From Alteromonadaceae bacterium (GTDB taxonomy: Bacteria > Pseudomonadota > Gammaproteobacteria > Enterobacterales > Alteromonadaceae): a stretch of DNA of 47,750 nucleotides. Every line of letters begins with the position of its first letter. Within the stretch, counting starts at the first letter, position 1. The notes under the pieces were generated by a model. It was not told the DNA's origin, ran no database searches, and saw only the letters and a list, made by a program, of their open reading frames with translations. Location of the stretch: positions 1 through 47,750 of the forward strand of contig WFQC01000152.1 of the NCBI GenBank assembly GCA_015487235.1. The letters run 5' to 3'. The position numbers were made by a program, and so were the translations under genes. Shown piece after piece: positions 43,654 to 47,750 of the stretch.

Positions 43654-44643
43654 TTAGTCGTTATCAGCAATGCTTTCTGGTGGCCAATTTTCTAGGCGCA
43701 TACCTAAAGATAAACCACGAGACGCTAACACGTCTTTAATTTCAGTTAGAGACTTCTTACCTAAATTAGGTGTTTTAAGAAGTTCTACTTCAGCACGCTG
43801 TACTAAATCACCAATATATTGAATCGCTTCTGCTTTTAAACAGTTTGCTGAACGAACAGTTAGTTCAAGATCATCAACAGGACGAAGCAAAATAGGATCA
43901 AACAGTGGTTTTTCCTCTTTTGGTTCAACTTCAGTCACATCACGTAATTCAACAAACGCATCTAGCTGTTCAGCTAAAATAGTTGATGCACGACGAATTG
44001 CTTCTTCAGGATCTAACGTACCGTTAGTTTCCATATCAATAATTAATTTGTCTAAGTCTGTGCGTTGTTCAACACGAGCAGAGTCAACATCATAGGCAAT
44101 TTTTGCGACTGGACTGAATGATGCATCTACCAACAAACGTCCGATTGCACGATCTTCTTCCTCGGCATTGCGACGAGCAGAAGCAGGTACATAACCACGA
44201 CCTAATTCTACTTTAATGCGCATGCTGATACTTCCGTCACCTGTCAAATGACAAATAACATGCTCAGGATTAGCGATAGTTACATCACCATCATGCTGGA
44301 TATCAGCCGCCGTTACAGGGCCTTCACCGGATTTAGTCAAGGTAAGAATAGCTTCTGTTTTGCCTTCTAACTTAACAGCTAACCCTTTGAGGTTTAGAAG
44401 TATTTCGATGATGTCTTCTTGAACACCTTCTTTACTGCTGTACTCGTGTAATACACCGTCAATCTCAACTTCAGTGACCGCACAACCCGGCATTGAAGAC
44501 AAAAGAATGCGACGTAACGCATTACCTAGAGTGTGACCAAAACCGCGCTCTAATGGCTCTAAAGTAACTTTAGCTCGTGTAGGGCTAATTGTTTCAATAT
44601 CGACTAAACGTGGTCTAAGGAATTCGGTTACAGAACCCTGCAT
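43654..44643 (-). CDS. rpoA: RNA polymerase alpha subunit
   Basis: A 329-residue alpha subunit, the same length as in E. coli. The N-terminal domain ([40 protein letters not shown]) drives assembly. The linker (EPKEEKPLF) leads to the C-terminal domain ([20 protein letters not shown], then [20 protein letters not shown]), which binds UP elements and activators. Nothing is unusual. Gene order rpsD-rpoA-rplQ. Confidence 0.98.
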   Translation of the reverse strand: MQGSVTEFLRPRLVDIETISPTRAKVTLEPLERGFGHTLGNALRRILLSSMPGCAVTEVEIDGVLHEYSSKEGVQEDIIEILLNLKGLAVKLEGKTEAILTLTKSGEGPVTAADIQHDGDVTIANPEHVICHLTGDGSISMRIKVELGRGYVPASARRNAEEEDRAIGRLLVDASFSPVAKIAYDVDSARVEQRTDLDKLIIDMETNGTLDPEEAIRRASTILAEQLDAFVELRDVTEVEPKEEKPLFDPILLRPVDDLELTVRSANCLKAEAIQYIGDLVQRAEVELLKTPNLGKKSLTEIKDVLASRGLSLGMRLENWPPESIADND

Positions 44644-44667
44644 TATATCCTCTCTTAAAGTTCTACT

Positions 44668-45288
44668 TTACTTAGAGTAAAGTTCGACAATCAACTGTTC
44701 ATTAATTTCAGCAGATAGATCTGAACGATCTGGAACGCGTTTAAATACACCTTCCATTTTCTTGTTATCTACTTCAACCCAGAGCGGTTTTTCACGTTGT
44801 TCAGCTAATTCTAACGCTGCAACGATACGCGCTTGAGTTTTAGATTTTTCACGTACTGAAACTACATCATCAGCCTTAACAGTGAAAGATGGTATATTTA
44901 CCACTTTTCCATTAACTACAATAGCTTTGTGACTTACCAATTGACGAGCTTCTGCACGAGTGCTAGCAAAGCCCATACGATAAACTACATTGTCTAAACG
45001 TTTTTCTAAAAGTTGTAACAAGTTTTCACCTGTATTACCTTTAATACGTGCAGCTTCTTTATAGTAGTTACGGAATTGTTTTTCAAGAACGCCATAAATA
45101 CGACGAACTTTTTGCTTCTCACGAAGCTGTACTCCATAGTCAGACAAGCGACCGCGACGGGCACCATGTTGACCTGGAATTGTTTCGATCTTACATTTAG
45201 TGTCAATAGCTCTAACACCACTTTTTAGGAACAAATCTGTTCCTTCGCGGCGACTAAGCTTTAACTTAGGACCTAAATATCTAGCCAT
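44668..45288 (-). CDS. rpsD: 30S ribosomal protein S4
   Basis: A 206-residue S4 (E. coli 206): primary 16S rRNA binder and alpha-operon translational repressor in E. coli. [20 protein letters not shown] and the S4 RNA-binding domain ([20 protein letters not shown]) are conserved. The zinc cysteines found in some S4 proteins are absent (only one Cys in DTKCKIE). In the order rpsK-rpsD-rpoA, as usual. Confidence 0.98.
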   Translation of the reverse strand: MARYLGPKLKLSRREGTDLFLKSGVRAIDTKCKIETIPGQHGARRGRLSDYGVQLREKQKVRRIYGVLEKQFRNYYKEAARIKGNTGENLLQLLEKRLDNVVYRMGFASTRAEARQLVSHKAIVVNGKVVNIPSFTVKADDVVSVREKSKTQARIVAALELAEQREKPLWVEVDNKKMEGVFKRVPDRSDLSAEINEQLIVELYSK

Positions 45289-45319
45289 GTTCTTTCTCCA
45301 ACTATCCTAAAAGTGCCAA

Positions 45320-45709
45320 TTAAACGCGACGCTTTTTAGGCGGACGACAACCATTATGAGGAATAGGAGTCACGTCAGTAATGTTGGTGATTTTAAAACC
45401 AGCAGCATTAAGAGCACGGATTGCAGATTCACGACCTGGACCCGGACCTTTAACGAAGACTTCAATATTCTTCAAACCGAATTCTTGTGCAGCTTGACCT
45501 GCACGGTCTGCAGCAACTTGTGCAGCAAACGGAGTAGACTTACGTGAGCCACGGAAGCCTGAGCCACCCGCTGTTGCCCAAGATAAAGCATTACCCTGAC
45601 GGTCTGTTAAGGTTACGATGGTGTTGTTGAAAGATGCATGGATATGAGCCATGCCATCAGCAACTTGTTTTTTTACGCGCTTACGCGAACGTACTGGTGA
45701 TTTTGCCAT
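45320..45709 (-). CDS. rpsK: 30S ribosomal protein S11
   Basis: A 129-residue S11 of the small-subunit platform. [40 protein letters not shown], and the terminal [15 protein letters not shown] are the family landmarks. It is 12 bases after rpsM and 31 before rpsD. Confidence 0.98.
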   Translation of the reverse strand: MAKSPVRSRKRVKKQVADGMAHIHASFNNTIVTLTDRQGNALSWATAGGSGFRGSRKSTPFAAQVAADRAGQAAQEFGLKNIEVFVKGPGPGRESAIRALNAAGFKITNITDVTPIPHNGCRPPKKRRV

Positions 45710-45721
45710 TGTCTATTACCC

Positions 45722-46078
45722 CTACTTCTTAATTGGCTTGCGAGGACCTTTACGCGTACGCGCATTGGTCTTCGTGCGTTGACCACGAAGAGGCAAACTA
45801 CGTCTATGACGTATGCCACGGTAACAGCCAAGGTCCATCAGACGCTTGATGTTCATTGAAATTTCGCGACGTAAATCACCTTCTACGGTATATTTAGCCA
45901 CTTCTGCACGAAGCGTATCTATTTGAGCTTCGTCTAATTCGCTGATCTTGGTTGATTCTGGAATACCAGCAGCTGCACAAATAGCTTTCGCTCTTGTCGC
46001 GCCGATACCATAAATCGCAGTAATGGCAATTACTGCATGCTTACGATCAGGGATGTTAATGCCAGCGATACGGGCCAC
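45722..46078 (-). CDS. rpsM: 30S ribosomal protein S13, GTG start
   Basis: A 118-residue S13, the same length as in E. coli ([20 protein letters not shown] to the terminal [13 protein letters not shown]). The start is GTG 46078, preceded by GGAG 8 bases upstream; the longer frame to 46147 is not coding. S13 contacts the 50S subunit and tRNA in the P site. First gene of the alpha operon, 130 bases after rpmJ. Confidence 0.97.
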   Translation of the reverse strand: MARIAGINIPDRKHAVIAITAIYGIGATRAKAICAAAGIPESTKISELDEAQIDTLRAEVAKYTVEGDLRREISMNIKRLMDLGCYRGIRHRRSLPLRGQRTKTNARTRKGPRKPIKK

Positions 46079-46208
46079 TAACACATCTCCTATTATTAAA
46101 TTATAAAAACACAGGTTGAAAAGCCCGTTAGGATACTCAACCCACAACTATTTTGCAAATCGAAGCGGCATTATACAGAAAATTTTACATAATGCCACTT
46201 CCAAAAGA

Positions 46209-46322
46209 TTAGCCTTGTCTTTGCTTGTGCTTTGGTTCACTACAAAGTACACGAATAACGCCTTTGCGCTTGATAACTTTACAGTTACGACAAATCTTTT
46301 TTACGGATGCACGAACTTTCAT
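46209..46322 (-). CDS. rpmJ: 50S ribosomal protein L36
   Basis: A 37-residue gene, too short for many gene finders. The product starts [20 protein letters not shown] and ends [11 protein letters not shown]. The zinc ribbon ligands C11, C14, C27 and H32 are intact, so this is the zinc-binding (C+) form, needing zinc for stability. Between secY (30 bases) and rpsM, its usual position. Confidence 0.96.
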   Translation of the reverse strand: MKVRASVKKICRNCKVIKRKGVIRVLCSEPKHKQRQG

Positions 46323-46352
46323 CTTACTACTCCGTTATTTAACTTAGCAATC

Positions 46353-47678
46353 TTAACGACCATAGCCTTTAAGATTAGCTTTCTTAAGTACATTGTCATA
46401 TTGATGAGACATCATATGCGTTTGTACTTGTGCCATAAAGTCCATAATAACCACTACAATAATTAATAGTGATGTGCCACCAAAATAGAACTGAACGTCC
46501 CACGCGATGATCATGAACTGAGGTACCAAACAGATAAAGGTAATATACAACGCCCCTGCTAAGGTTAAACGTGTCATCACTTTATCAATATATTTAGATG
46601 TTTGTTCACCCGGACGAATACCCGGAATAAACGCACCAGATTTCTTCAAATTATCTGCTGTTTCGCGAGGATTAAATACCAATGCCGTATAGAAAAAACA
46701 GAAAAATATTATTGCTGCTGCAAGCATCATAACATATAACGGTTGACCGGGAGATAACGCCAACGAAACTTCTTGTAAGAAGTCTGCAATAGCTCCATCA
46801 CCTTGACCAAACCAACTGGCTAATGTACCAGGAAATAAAATAATACTTGAAGCAAATATAGGTGGTATAACACCTGCCATATTCACTTTTAAAGGTAAAT
46901 GTGTACTTTGTGCAGCAAACACTTTGCGACCCTGTTGACGCTTAGCATAATTAACAACAATACGTCGTTGACCACGTTCAACAAATACTACAAAGAAGGT
47001 TACCGCAAACACAATTACCGCAATAAGCAATAATACTAATAAGTGCAATTCACCTTGACGTGCCATTTCTGCCGTTTGACCTATGGCAGCAGGCATACCA
47101 GCCACGATACCTGCAAATATAATAATAGAGATACCATTACCAATACCACGCTCAGTAATTTGTTCACCTAACCACATTAAAAACATAGTACCGGTAACCA
47201 AACTTACTACTGCTGTAAAGTAAAAGCCCATCCCCTCATTAATCACTAGTCCAGGCATCATACCTGGTAAGCTCTTCGCAATCGCAATTGATTGAAAAGT
47301 TGCTAATACGAGTGTTGCATAACGGGTATATTGACTGATTTTACGACGTCCAGCTTCACCTTCTTTTTTCAATTCAATCATCGGCGGATGAATAACCGTT
47401 AACAATTGCATGATAATTGAAGCTGAGATGTACGGCATAATACCTAATGCCAAAACAGAAGCACGCTCAAGCGCACCACCAGAGAACATGTTAAACATTT
47501 CTACGATGGTGCCCTTTTGTTGATCAAACAACTGAGCTAATACAGCGGCATCAATCCCAGGAATTGGCACAAATGATCCCAAACGCAGCACAATTAGCGC
47601 CATGAATACAAACCATAATCTTTGCTTCAGTTCAGATAAACCGCCCTGAGCTTTATTTTCCATACCTGGTTTAGCCAT
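46353..47678 (-). CDS. secY: Protein translocase subunit SecY
   Basis: A 441-residue SecY (E. coli 443), the channel of the Sec translocon, with ten transmembrane helices. The opening FVPIPGID, the loop [17 protein letters not shown]-like ([17 protein letters not shown]), the pore-lining helix region and [20 protein letters not shown] are typical. Eight bases separate it from rplO upstream, and rpmJ follows. Nothing unusual. Confidence 0.97.
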   Translation of the reverse strand: MAKPGMENKAQGGLSELKQRLWFVFMALIVLRLGSFVPIPGIDAAVLAQLFDQQKGTIVEMFNMFSGGALERASVLALGIMPYISASIIMQLLTVIHPPMIELKKEGEAGRRKISQYTRYATLVLATFQSIAIAKSLPGMMPGLVINEGMGFYFTAVVSLVTGTMFLMWLGEQITERGIGNGISIIIFAGIVAGMPAAIGQTAEMARQGELHLLVLLLIAVIVFAVTFFVVFVERGQRRIVVNYAKRQQGRKVFAAQSTHLPLKVNMAGVIPPIFASSIILFPGTLASWFGQGDGAIADFLQEVSLALSPGQPLYVMMLAAAIIFFCFFYTALVFNPRETADNLKKSGAFIPGIRPGEQTSKYIDKVMTRLTLAGALYITFICLVPQFMIIAWDVQFYFGGTSLLIIVVVIMDFMAQVQTHMMSHQYDNVLKKANLKGYGR

Positions 47679-47686
47679 AATCTGAA

Positions 47687-47750
47687 TTATTCCTCGATTT
47701 TACCACCGGCAGCTTCAATAGCTGCGCGAGCGCCTTTAGTTACACCTAAA
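47687..47750 (-). CDS. rplO: 50S ribosomal protein L15, C-terminal end only
   Basis: The window edge cuts the gene; only the last 20 codons and the stop are visible: [20 protein letters not shown], matching the L15 C-terminus. It precedes secY, the standard spc-operon order. Confidence 0.95.
   Translation of the reverse strand, partial: LGVTKGARAAIEAAGGKIEE

Noticed and set aside
45006-45221. Antisense and alternate-frame ORFs in the ribosomal region (for example within rpsD)
   Set aside because: Shadows of highly conserved ribosomal genes with no independent signals.

Overview
The window looks like chromosomal DNA of an AT-rich marine gammaproteobacterium of the Alteromonadales, close to Colwellia or Thalassotalea. 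The evidence is the low GC content, the gene order rplO-secY-rpmJ-rpsM-rpsK-rpsD-rpoA-rplQ, the polA/engB/cytochrome c4 neighbourhood, and protein sequences close to E. coli and Vibrio homologues (PrkB, S13, L36, PolA). No phage, CRISPR array, tRNA or rRNA was seen.

Layout. (1) 1-13234 is an exopolysaccharide locus of the exosortase (XrtA/PEP-CTERM-associated) type. Two glycosyltransferases and an EpsB-type initiating sugar transferase read left. An outer-membrane export lipoprotein, a Wzz-like chain-length protein, a tyrosine autokinase, a beta-barrel-like protein and a secretion-type ATPase read right. The PrsR/PrsK sigma-54 two-component pair follows. The exosortase itself is not in the window. 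(2) 13306-17345 encodes an RND efflux permease and its periplasmic adaptor. (3) 18185-24820 is a tight membrane gene cluster, RDD / SpoIIM-like / DUF4129-like / DUF4350-like / MoxR ATPase / DUF58, whose function is not established. (4) 24863-29774 is a mixed region: an argP-argO divergent pair, a VOC protein, a SufR-like Cys-rich regulator, a 30-residue Cys-rich microprotein behind a perfect FNR box, and a diguanylate cyclase. (5) 30038-33066 is a mercury-resistance operon with merR on the same strand as merT-merP-merA. A decayed merC lies between merP and merA. (6) 33195-36537 holds a MITE-like element, a diheme cytochrome c4, a tetraheme protein made by c4 duplication, engB and a small STAS-like protein. 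(7) 36674-40708 holds a candidate small RNA in the interval where other gammaproteobacteria carry spf, then polA, an intergenic cluster of three perfect DnaA boxes, and a cold-shock gene with a long leader. (8) 41011-47750 holds proB, prkB and the end of the spc operon with the alpha operon.

How it fits together. The eps genes would make, size and export a surface polysaccharide. PrsK/PrsR, and possibly c-di-GMP from the diguanylate cyclase (inferred), would regulate matrix production. The mer genes import and reduce Hg(II). The c4-type cytochromes supply electrons to terminal oxidases. The most interesting unexplained signals are the sRNA between polA and engB with a 22-bp dyad over its promoter, the DnaA-box cluster upstream of polA, the FNR-box microprotein, the merC pseudogene and the MoxR membrane cluster. 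Everything here was read by eye; no database search was run.
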